The notes under the pieces were generated by a model. That model worked only from the letters and a program-made list of their open reading frames with translations. It was not told the DNA's origin and ran no database searches. From Chaetoceros tenuissimus (taxonomy: Eukaryota > Bacillariophyta > Thalassiosirophyceae > Chaetocerotales > Chaetocerotaceae): 64,000 nucleotides of DNA. Position numbers and translations under genes: made by a program. Location of the stretch: contig BLLK01000045.1 in assembly GCA_021927905.1 (NCBI GenBank), positions 744,001-808,000 on the forward strand. Direction: 5' to 3'. Positions 19,384 through 28,600 of the stretch are shown here, piece after piece; position 1 is the stretch's first letter; each line of letters starts with the position of its first letter.

Positions 19384-21009
19384 CTAGTTGCTACTATGTC
19401 TGCCGACTGCTGCTTCAAAGCCACCCGACTGCGATTTATTATCAAGCATGCCAATACACAACTCATATGCAAGTTCAAATAAGTAAGCAACAAGCATCAA
19501 CTGAGTTTCTTTTTGAGTCATATTATCCCGTTTCTTACAATATTCCTCAATCCAGTCTTTGATACCATGAGTCCATTGCAATAGCCCATCATCCATATTT
19601 AGGATCTGTTCCACATCTTCCGGATCAAAACTTAGTCCACAATATTGATTCAAGTCTTGAAAAGATCCTTCTCTACACTCTGAGACTACGTCTTTATCTG
19701 CATAAGCCATGTAAAATGAACTTTGTAATTCACGTGATGCCTTTGCGTGTTCCTTATCTCTCGACTGGAATGTTGTCTTTCCATTTCCTCCAGCTTTTCC
19801 ACTACGGACCCATTTTCCAGACTCGCGATCATAATACAAATAACACCCGTGTAATTTTGTGTAAGGTTCATCTCTTGCATTGCAGAAAATTGACGTGGTA
19901 GAGGTACAAGGATTTCCAAGTACAGTTGTAGACCTTGTCACGAATTGATTTCTTAGATCTTTTTTGGTATGGGAAGCCAACGTAATGGCGGCACACAATC
20001 TTGGTAAGTTTCGTTCAGTCCATACAAAACATTCATGCTCGCGGTAGTTAATCATGTGATGAGTCTCAAAATGCATTTCAAATCTGTTTTGTAAGATTTC
20101 TAACAATACGTTTGCATCTTCCTTTAAGGTATCTTCTACTTCCTCATCCACTTCGATTCTTCTGACACCTTTGATGCTAGCGGAAAACTTTCTTCGCCAT
20201 ATTGCTTCTTGGAGATATTCAGATGGTTTCTTTTGTGAAAGGCTAATTGGTATAGCATTTTCATTGGTGTTCCCCTCTGTTAGATCAACGGTGTCATCGT
20301 CGCTATCATTGTTTTGATCGTCAGTACCGTTATCTTCAAGTTGGATATCAAGGATAGGAACAAAAAGAATCGGAGGCTTCTTCATCAACTGCTTTGCATA
20401 CTCTATAACTTCATTCTTCTTGTTCGGCAAGTTTCTAATGTTGGAAACAGTATCAAAAGAATATTCACGAACTACTCCAAACGACTGTAAAATAGGCATA
20501 GTCAAAGTATCAAGCATGATATCTAGTATTGCGTCGGGCATATCGTCAAGTGTAGCAAAATCAACTAACGTAACATTTGAATCTGACCCTTCTTTACATA
20601 AGGCCTTCCATTTTTTCTTGAGAGAATTAGTACCTTCATTTTGTTGCAGCAATGAATTAGTATTTTCATTAGTTCTTGCATCAGTGATCATCCGTGAAAG
20701 ATACTGCGATGCTTTCTCATTATTATCAACGTGCTGCCTTGCTTTTAATCTGAGTTGCCTATTCTTTTTATCAACTTTTTCCTGTATTGCCATTTTGATT
20801 TTCAAGCGATTTTCAATTTGCCATCGATGATTAAGCGTTTTTGCACGTTGTCGAGATTCTGCATCTGTATCCCTGTTCACTCTTTTGTCTTCATCTTCAT
20901 AAACGTCTTTAGGAAAATCTAAATCATCAAATTTCGCTTCTGACACAAAGCCTTTCTCTTGCCATTCATGCTGTAGTTCCTCAAATGATACATCAATCAA
21001 ATCTACCAT
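19384..21009 (-). CDS. Large unknown protein of the inverted-repeat element
   Basis: An intronless frame of 541 residues starts at a true ATG. The N-terminal 120 residues are charged and helical (RQRAKTLNHRWQIENRLKIK and KVDKKNRQLRLKARQHVD). An acidic stretch near residue 240 contains DDDTVDLTEG, close to a SUMO-interacting motif. The region at about residues 385-440 is the most structured: GCYLYYDRESGKWVRSGKAGG, then SRDKEHAKAS and SSFYMAYADKDVVSECR. Helical segments close the protein. I see no DDE/D triad, zinc finger or helicase motif that I can assign. Because it sits between terminal inverted repeats with a partner gene, it may be a new type of transposase or a DNA-binding factor (inference). 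Confidence 0.72.
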   Translation of the reverse strand: MVDLIDVSFEELQHEWQEKGFVSEAKFDDLDFPKDVYEDEDKRVNRDTDAESRQRAKTLNHRWQIENRLKIKMAIQEKVDKKNRQLRLKARQHVDNNEKASQYLSRMITDARTNENTNSLLQQNEGTNSLKKKWKALCKEGSDSNVTLVDFATLDDMPDAILDIMLDTLTMPILQSFGVVREYSFDTVSNIRNLPNKKNEVIEYAKQLMKKPPILFVPILDIQLEDNGTDDQNNDSDDDTVDLTEGNTNENAIPISLSQKKPSEYLQEAIWRRKFSASIKGVRRIEVDEEVEDTLKEDANVLLEILQNRFEMHFETHHMINYREHECFVWTERNLPRLCAAITLASHTKKDLRNQFVTRSTTVLGNPCTSTTSIFCNARDEPYTKLHGCYLYYDRESGKWVRSGKAGGNGKTTFQSRDKEHAKASRELQSSFYMAYADKDVVSECREGSFQDLNQYCGLSFDPEDVEQILNMDDGLLQWTHGIKDWIEEYCKKRDNMTQKETQLMLVAYLFELAYELCIGMLDNKSQSGGFEAAVGRHSSN

Positions 21010-21442
21010 TATTTTGGTTCACTTTTCTTTTTGCATCTTTAGCATTTCTATTTCCGCGTCCTGTTGATGATGTTGTCTGCTTGGGAGCTGGAGATGTAAA
21101 GGTAAGCGTCTCTCCTGCAATTGGAAAAGTGCCATCCTCCTGCATATCACCAAACTCGTCTTCATGGAGCTTATGACAATATTCCAAATCACCAAGACCA
21201 GATACCATGGGTAATTCTTTCTGAGCCATAGTGAGTTTGTTGAGTGCTGCTACACAATGTTCCTTAGCTTCTTTTTGAAGAGTTCGTTTTTTTTCCATGG
21301 AGATCTTCCGTTTCTTGTTTGTGTCAGCTAGTTCACATGTAATGCCATACAACATTTCCACATCCCTTTTTGCAGATTCATTTCTGCTATATACTTTTCC
21401 TGTATATATGTATTTTTTACTATGATTGTGAATATTAGGCAT
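20993..21442 (-). CDS. Small basic first gene of the inverted-repeat element
   Basis: A frame of 149 residues starts at ATG 21440-21442. It is basic, with a KKRKISMEKKRTLQKEAKEH helix that could be a nuclear-localisation or coiled segment, and a Gly/Asn/Lys-rich tail. Its stop codon lies inside the start of the next gene: the two frames overlap by 17 bases in different phases. No clear donor-acceptor pair joins them. The pair may be made from one transcript by leaky scanning, reinitiation or frameshifting. It may act as the accessory DNA-binding partner of the large protein (inference). No family was recognised. Confidence 0.6.
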   Translation of the reverse strand: MPNIHNHSKKYIYTGKVYSRNESAKRDVEMLYGITCELADTNKKRKISMEKKRTLQKEAKEHCVAALNKLTMAQKELPMVSGLGDLEYCHKLHEDEFGDMQEDGTFPIAGETLTFTSPAPKQTTSSTGRGNRNAKDAKRKVNQNNGRFD

Positions 21443-21530
21443 GATTCATCGTGTTGTTTTTTATGGATGATATGAAGATATGGTGTTGTGTGGTTGTGCA
21501 AAAATGAGGGGTGATTTAGGTGCGCGCCGC

Positions 21531-21572
21531 CGGCAGTTTTGTGAGCGTCGGCAGTTTTGTGGCCAAGCGTAG
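21531..21572 (-). repeat. Right terminal inverted repeat with doubled subterminal motif
   Basis: Read inward, it begins CTACGCTTGGCCACAAAAC. CGGCAGTTTTGTG occurs twice on the plus strand (21531-21543 and 21549-21561), 18 bases apart. This resembles paired transposase-binding sites. Confidence 0.78.
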
Positions 21573-21724
21573 TAGTCTATAAGTACAATTCCTCTGTGTA
21601 TGATATCTATCATTCAATTATTCATTACAATAACTACAACATCATAGATCCATGTTCTAAGTATTACTTGCACTTTGATTGTAATAATATTTACTACAAA
21701 GAACAACTAAAATACAAGAAACTT

Positions 21725-22438
21725 ATGGTTTGTTTGACAAGGTCCTCAACATTTATCCTTCTCGCCCTCATCTCATTCTTGGATTGGTCAGAAGCATTTC
21801 TTTCACATACAACTTTACCTTCTCCATATATTCTCAACCAATTTAGAAATTTCATATCTTGCTTCTCAGCTGCTATTGACTCGGATTCTGGTCCTAGTCT
21901 GAATTTGGATAACCTGCCTCCTATACCTGAGCTTGTATCTTTACCACTTCCAGCGAAATTATTTGGAGGACTATTACTTTTTTCGAGCTCGGTCAAAGGG
22001 AGAGACAAAGATCTCGCACAAAAACTACAGTCAAAAGCACAAAACATTATAAATTTGGACCCACTTTTGTCAATGGAACTTGGAAGAGGACTTGAAGCAG
22101 GAGGTATATTTTGTTCGACCTCATCTATTGACCATGTGACACTATCAAATGCTCAAGTTGCTAGCTGTCATCAATTAATTATAGAATTTCAAATAAATGG
22201 TGGGAATTCTTGGGCCCAATGTCGGTGCCATGGATATCAGCTAAAGACCAGCGATAGGAACGCGTCAAGCGACAGTGAAAATGATATACACATGGTATCT
22301 CTACGTGTGTCAAACATGGATGCAGCATTTAATGGCGGTTGGATGGACGTCAAATTAAATGATGAGAATGATTCAGTCACTTCGAGCATTTCTGGATCTT
22401 TCAATCTTCCATACAGTCCAAATGAGGAAGATATTTAG
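21725..22438 (+). CDS. Plastid-targeted protein of unknown function
   Basis: The open frame reaches back into the end of the mobile element but only through a TTG. The first ATG is 21725, giving 237 residues. The leader (MVCLTRSSTFILLALISFLDWSEA) ends in EA-FLSH, a Phe-containing plastid-import junction. Residues about 80-105 contain a hydrophobic segment (PAKLFGGLLLFSSSV). The conserved-looking part is LDPLLSMELGRGLEAGGIFCS followed by a beta-rich stretch with FQINGGNSWAQCRCHGY, reminiscent of Coa1-like cytochrome-oxidase-assembly folds. That similarity is weak and made by eye. The mobile element ends 152 bases upstream, so the element now forms part of the promoter region. Confidence 0.7.
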   Translation: MVCLTRSSTFILLALISFLDWSEAFLSHTTLPSPYILNQFRNFISCFSAAIDSDSGPSLNLDNLPPIPELVSLPLPAKLFGGLLLFSSSVKGRDKDLAQKLQSKAQNIINLDPLLSMELGRGLEAGGIFCSTSSIDHVTLSNAQVASCHQLIIEFQINGGNSWAQCRCHGYQLKTSDRNASSDSENDIHMVSLRVSNMDAAFNGGWMDVKLNDENDSVTSSISGSFNLPYSPNEEDI

Positions 22439-22676
22439 GCAAGAATTCCAATGTGGCTTCAGATGGTCAAGGGAATAGAAAATGTTACTCCGATTTGATG
22501 TTTATCGGAATTATAACTAAATAAATGAAGACTGCATAGATTGCTTCATGACTTCTTACACTTCAAAACTTTTGAAATCCTTTTTACAATTCTAAAATTT
22601 ACTCACAAAATTGTTCAAAACTCTATATCCATAAGTATGCCCAAGTAAACCATACAAAGCTACGCTTTTTGCTAAC

Positions 22677-23082
22677 CTATACTTGCCAACTCATGGTATT
22701 TTTACTATTTGGACCAACCAGCGGTGCATTTGAATTAGCCTTTTTTTTCTTTTGTGGTTTTCCAATCTGATTCTGTTTGGCTCGTGCTTCAGCTGCAGCT
22801 GCTCTTTCTCTTCGAATATTTTCGCGTTCTTCGTCTGTTAAATTTTGATTATACTTTGGTTTGGGATTATCTTCGTATTTTGCTGCAGTAGTTGTTGTTT
22901 TTGTTGTTGGAGCATCTCCTGCCGATCCTAGTCTTTGTCCCTATCAGAAAGAGGACATGAACTGTTGAGAAATTCAAAGGCGGTCCACACACATAGTCTG
23001 CAAATGGCATAGTGCAGAAGTAGCAATTGAAAATCAAACATACCTGACCAGCAAACTGTTGCTTTGAACTGCAGCACCCCAT
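22677..23082 (-). CDS. N-acylated SVIP-like microprotein, two exons
   Basis: Exon 1 (23082-23044) encodes only MGCCSSKQQFAGQ. Exon 2 (22940-22677) follows after a 103-base GT-AG intron in phase 0, for 100 residues in all. Gly2 and Cys3/Cys4 form a textbook N-myristoylation plus palmitoylation site. The middle contains TDEERENIRRERAAAAEARAKQNQ, a charged Ala-rich helix, then a Lys-rich stretch and the ending NTMSWQV. Small VCP/p97-interacting proteins have the same order: acylated MG-C start, VIM-like Arg/Ala helix that binds p97, and a Trp-containing C-terminus such as LRWTVS. SVIP inhibits ER-associated degradation in animals. Assignment rests on architecture, not on long identity. Confidence 0.62.
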
Positions 23083-23523
23083 TCTCAAACTTAATTAAAG
23101 GTCAAAGCTATAGTCTTCAATAGCTATTCTTTTCTCACTATTATACTCGTATATGAGTATACTAAAAGGCACATCAAAGGTAAAAAAAATTGGCTCCATC
23201 TCGCATTTTCGGTATGTATTACTTAAAGTATGAAAGTGGCACCCCTATATCTTGAAAGTAGGAGTATTTTGCATCTTTGCTTTTGTATCAGGGGGAGCTA
23301 ATTCTACCATAAAATATGATTTGTCATCATCTCATACCTCCTGCACTTTTTTGCATTTTGCACACTGCACACACACATCTCGTCGTTCTACACTGTTTCT
23401 ATCTTTCTATCCAATCGGAATATACATGGTGCTTCATTTGCAATACTGTACACCTGCATCAAATACTTATATTCCCATTAGACATCTCTTCCCATTACTT
23501 ATCGGTAAAAGAAACACACGAGC
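23083..23523. other. Divergent promoter region
   Basis: This region lies between the SVIP-like and RagC/D genes. Frames at 23252-23549 have no domain and are not accepted. Confidence 0.4.
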
Positions 23524-25319
23524 ATGAATGGATACGGCTACAATTATGACTCGTCCTCAAATAATCAATACATGGACGACACACCATATTCATCATCTTC
23601 AGGGCCGCAGCCCAGCAGTAATCTAGCAGATGCGCAATATGGATATCAACATTACCCATATGATGACAATGAAAACTATGGAAATGAAGATGATCATATT
23701 TCTAATGACGATGGTGCTGCCATGGGCGGTGAGGAGCAGGAAGATGGAAGTACAGTCAGTGATGCAGTCTATGACGAAGTTGATTTTGATGATCCACGCA
23801 TTGCAAATCTGCCTAGAATTCTAATGATGGGACCGAGAAGAGCTGGTAAAACTTCTATTCAGGTAAGATTGCAGCAATGTAATCATATTTTGCATATTGA
23901 AAATGAAAGACTGAACCATATTTTATTTGATTTTAGCGTGTTGTATTTCATAAGATGTCACCACATGAAACTCTATTTCGTTTAGAAGCAACCCAGAGTC
24001 TAGAACGTGCAGTGATTGATCATACACCGTTGTGTCGTTTTACTATTTGGGACTTTCCAGGAGACTACTACGGCTCCAATACTGTCGACGGAAGTGGACA
24101 TGGTGATTCAATGGGCGCCATGAATGACGATGGATTCATGGATATGAATAACTACAATCAGCAACAAATGGGCATGGACTATAATCAGCAAATGATGCCA
24201 GGAAACGCATTATCTATGAGCAGACAACCTCCTGTTCATGGAATGGGTGGTATGGACATGAGAAATTCAAACGAAAAATCATATGGGAATGATGTAGACG
24301 GACAAGTTCCGGATGCTTTCAATTCACAAGAGAACGATGCAGATACACAGGTATTTGGACGAGCAACTGCTTTAATTTTTGTTCTAGATGCTCAAGATGA
24401 ACCATATGATCATGTACTTCAGCATTTTACTGAAACAGTGAAACGTGCAGCCAGAGCCAATCCTCACATTGCGATTGAAGTTTTTATTAACAAGGTAGAT
24501 GGAGAATTATTCTTGAGCGACGAAGCAAAATATGACTGTCGTAGAGATGTTATGCAGCAAGTCTCAGATGAATTGGCGGATGCTGGGGTCATGCCAGAAT
24601 CTGTGCAGATTAGCTATCACCTTACTTCCATTTATGATCATTCAGTATTTGAGGCATTTTCTCGTGTTGTTCAGAAACTGATTCCACAATTGCCAACTCT
24701 AGAGAATCTCCTCAATGTCTTGGTTTCAACTTGCGCAATGGAAAAAGCATATTTGTTTGACGTTGCGAGTAAACTATATATTAGTACAGACTCAAGTCCA
24801 GTTGACATGCAGAGTGTGGAGCTTTGCTCGGATATGATCGACGTAGTTTTGGATGTAAGTGGCATCTATGGAGGTGGGGATCAAGATGAAGGGAAGAAGA
24901 CAATTGAAGGTGATGCAACTGAATTTGCAACAGGGGAAGATGGTGAAATAGCTTCAATGACATCAGGTAATTTGAATAGGACTGGTGCTGATGGCGATGA
25001 TAATGATACAACCCAGAATAGTAACGCAGATGGTAATGATGAACTTGTAGGAACTCTGATTAGCCAAGGAGCGAATCCTCTGTTAGCTCATGGAGATGAT
25101 GACGACATTATGGAAAAAGAGGGTGATTCAGCATATGACAGTGATAGTGCTAGTGTGATTCGGTTGAGCAAGAAAATGGTACTTTATCTGAAAGAAGTTG
25201 ATACAATGCTGGCACTTGTTTGCCTTACAAGATCTGATAATTTCCGAAAGAGAAACCTTATCAACTACAACATTCGTTGTCTCAAGAAGGCTTTGAAAGC
25301 ATTAGTAAATAAAGAATAA
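23524..25319 (+). CDS. RagC/D (Gtr2)-type GTPase with large insertions
   Basis: Two exons (23524-23862 and 23937-25319) join in phase 0 and give 573 residues, against about 400 in animal RagC. An acidic Tyr/Ser/Asn-rich N-terminus precedes the G domain. The P-loop is MGPRRAGKTSIQ (residues about 102-113). It runs across the splice into RVVFHKMSPHETLFRLEAT, a near-diagnostic Rag stretch. WDFPGDYY (about 151) is G3, and FINKVDGE is G4. Between G3 and the strand ATALIFVLDAQDE lies an insertion of about 80 Met/Asn/Gln/Gly-rich residues. A second, acidic insertion interrupts the C-terminal roadblock-type domain, which resumes at SVIRLSKKMVLYLKEVD. Rag GTPases recruit TORC1 to lysosome or vacuole membranes in response to amino acids. 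Confidence 0.88.
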
Positions 25320-25418
25320 ATCTAGATCAGGAGACATCTCAAATCCTTTACAGTCCACAGTAGAAAAAATCTGTGAACACATTATCTTTTGGTCTCATCA
25401 GCTTCCCTATATTAACCT

Positions 25419-25424
25419 ACGTCA
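25419..25424. promoter_or_regulatory. CRE half-site ACGTCA
   Basis: ACGTCA lies 276 bases before the large coiled-coil gene start. In diatoms this hexamer is one of the CO2/cAMP-responsive motifs. The functional reading is inference. Confidence 0.25.
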
Positions 25425-25455
25425 CTGACTACTGTCAACATTCAAATGGCCTACA

Positions 25456-25463
25456 TGACGTCA
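25456..25463. promoter_or_regulatory. CRE palindrome TGACGTCA
   Basis: A complete CRE lies 239 bases before the start codon, 32 bases from a half-site. Two sites close together favour a real bZIP target over chance. Confidence 0.35.
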
Positions 25464-25694
25464 GAGGAAAAACCGCGCACATAAATGCCCACAATGATGT
25501 ACATAGCAAAATCTTCTTCAAATCTGTGAAAGATACCATCCATCAATCCACCCAAAACATACTTCTACGTTTGCGAACATACCTAGACCTAGTGGGCGTA
25601 GTTACAAACAGAAGGAAAGGGAGATATCCGTGAGGACTAGTAGACTATTAGAAATATTCAGTAGGAAATCTATCATATAACATAAGAAGTCGAG

Positions 25695-28600
25695 ATGCGT
25701 TTTCAGCAAAGTGCATTTTCAGTATTTTTATTGACGGCCGTCACCAAACAATGTCATTTTGCATCAGCAGCAGCATCCTTCACTTCTGGAGCAAATTTTC
25801 CAATCCTTAGAAATAACCATGTATCTGCAAGTGATTCGAATACTTTCAGAGCTGCACCCTTATTGGATTCACAAGACAATGTGTACCAACCTCTCTTCAT
25901 ACGACGACGAAGCAATGAAAAGAAAGAAGGACTATTTAGTCGGTTCATGTCTATAGGAGACGACGAAGAAAATAAAAACATTGAATCTAATGAAATTGAG
26001 GCAACTGAATCTAAATCAGTTCTAGGCACATCAATTCCTAGTTCATCGAATGGAGTTGCTGATGTAGGAGGATCATCGGTTGCTGGAACAAGTATTCCTA
26101 GCAGTGGTAGCGCCTTTCCTGGAAATGCATGGAATCCAGGAGGAGGGGATGTAACAAAAGCTTCAAATATATCAAATAGTGAAAAAGGCAACCCAGATGG
26201 GACCTCTGATACAGACACAAATGAAAAGACAACGAAAGATAGTCTAAATAAAGAGCAACAAGATGATAATAACAGTAAAGCAAAAGATGATAAAGACGAG
26301 GAACAGATTAGAGCCAAACGATTGGCGGAAGCTGAAGAAATACAGAGAAAATTTGAAGAAGAAGCAAAGCGAGCAAGAGAGTTGCGAGAGGCCATCGCCA
26401 AAGAAGAAGAAATACGTAAGTTGGCAAAAGAAGACGAACAGAGAAAAGCTTCTATAAATACAAGACTTGTTACACTTCAAGAAGCAGCAAAGAAAGAAGC
26501 AAAAGATAAGAACACATCAAATGCCACTGAAAAGGGAGATAAATCTAGTACTATACTCGGTAGAAATGAACGTCAACAGAATCTACCAATCAAAGAAGAA
26601 TCTTCGTCTTCACAACCATTTCCATCGCTGAAATCATTCCTTACTCCAGGATCACAGTCGCCTGAAAAAGACAGTAAGACGATTCCAAAAAGAGATGACA
26701 AGGTATTCGGCTTTGGTAATGACATCACTGAAAAAGGAACTGATGGACTTGATAAATCAGCCAAAAGAACAGTTAGGGTGAAGAAGCCTGTAATCATGAA
26801 TCGTGCGGAAGAGAACTCATGGCTATTGAAAATCTTCGGGAATGACGAGAAGAAAAAAGAGAAAAGCGTCAAAAAGGAAAAAATGGATATAGAGGCCCGT
26901 AGTATGAATAAGCTTGAGGAAATTCAGGACAGTTTCTCGAAATCTTTGGATAATATACAGAACGATTTTGATATGAAGATAAAAGAAATGATGCAGAAGA
27001 AAAAGGAGGACCGCGTAGACGTTGATAATTTAAAGTCTACGACAGGAGAACGAAAGGGCAATGACTTAAATCCATCGCAAATAAAAAGTGGCCAAGGTTT
27101 AGCAAAAAATCCAACATCATTGCAACCTCCAAAAAATATTGAGAAGAAAGTGATATCTCCAGATGATAAAAAGGTTGACGTAACTACTGTCCAGGGAAGA
27201 ACTACATTCCCGAGGAAAACGCAAGTGGTTCCAACTCAGTCTCAGCAACAAACTAAAAATATCCCTTACGTTGGTATGCCAGATAAAGACGTATCTCCAA
27301 CAGGTCGAAATGCTCCCATACTAGAAACCTCTAACAAACCAATTGTTGCAGTATCATCCTCGCAATCGGACACACGTATTGGAAGCAATCTTGACGTTGG
27401 GGGCAAAGCTTCTATTGGGTCAAAGAATCAATCAAATGAACTTCTGAATTCGGATTTCGAAATGGAAAAGAAGAAGTTGCAACAAGAGAGAGATGATGCA
27501 CTTCAAAAATTACAAGAGACAGAAAAGGCACAGAAAAGTTTCGAGGTCACCATTTCTACTTTGAAAGATGAACTTCGCGTTTCGATGGAGTCTGCAAGAA
27601 AGGACAAAGATAAAAAGTTTAGCTTTTATGAGCAAGAAATTAAAAGGCTGTACTCAGAAGCAGAGGAAGCAAAGAGAGAGAAGGGCCAAATGCAAAAGGT
27701 TCTTGAGGATGAAAGACTTGCAGCTGAATTGGAAAAGGATGAAATGTTCACCGCTTATGACGAAGAAATCAAAAAAGTACAGGCTGATGCAGAGAAAGCG
27801 AAGCAAGATCCAGTAAAGGAGAGACAAGAAAAAATGAAAATAGAAGCACAAAACCCCGCGAAAACTATTGAAAGTAACAAATCTCAACCAAACGATGCTG
27901 AAGTGGAAGCTTTGAGGAAGAAGTTTGCAGCGGAGAAGAGCACTCTAGAAGCAAACATGAGGTCCTTGCAGGCAGTGACAAATCAGACGAATGCTCTCAT
28001 TGAAAAGCTGAAAGCTGATGAAGAGAAATCCAAGCAAGAGAAGAATGAAATACAAAAGGCTCTCAACGATCTTCGAACGAACAGTAAAAAAGATGTGGAT
28101 GTTCAGCTGAAGGATATGAAGGAGAAGTTCGCAGCGGAGAAGAGTACGCTGCAAGCAAATTTCGAGGCTGAGAAGAGTACTCTAGAAGCAAACATGAGGT
28201 CCTTGCAGGCAGTGACAAATCAGACGAATGCTCTCATTGAAAAGCTGAAAGCTGATGAAGAGAAATCCAAGCAAGAGAAGGATGAAATGCAGAAGGCCTT
28301 GAAAGATCTTAAGCTTGCAAACAAGAAAAAAGTAGATAAGCAGCTTAAGGATATGAAGGAGAAGTTCGCGGCTGAGAAGAGTACTTTAGAAGCAAATTTA
28401 GCCTCTCTAGATGTAGAAAAGAATCAAGCCAATTCCTTAATCGAGAAGCTACAGGCAGACTTAAAACAAAGTGAAAAGGATAGAACGGAGATGGAGAAAG
28501 CCATTGATGAGCTCAATACTAGTAGCACAAAATCTATTGATAAGCAGATTGAGGACTCTGAGAAGAAATTCAAGGCCGAAAAGAAAATACTCCAGACTAA

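Larger units (their letters stand above)
19159..21572. mobile_element. 2.4-kb terminal-inverted-repeat element with two unknown genes
   Basis: The two ends carry matching inverted repeats beginning CTACGCTTGGCCACAAAAC (19159-19177 and complement of 21554-21572). The flanks share a direct repeat that reads TAGT next to symmetric ends. It extends to an 8-base identity, GTAGTCTA, at 19154-19161 and 21572-21579, so the exact target duplication (4-8 bases) is ambiguous. Inside are two minus-strand genes and subterminal CACAAAACTGCCG-type repeats. The element lies between the mpaB-like gene and a plastid-protein gene without breaking either. The reading frames are long and uninterrupted and the ends match well, which suggests a young insertion. 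No known transposase was recognised. Confidence 0.75.
25320..25694. other. Promoter region of the 1500-residue protein gene
   Basis: No gene is supported here. Two CRE-like sites are listed separately. A frame at 25373-25633 starts without ATG. Confidence 0.45.
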
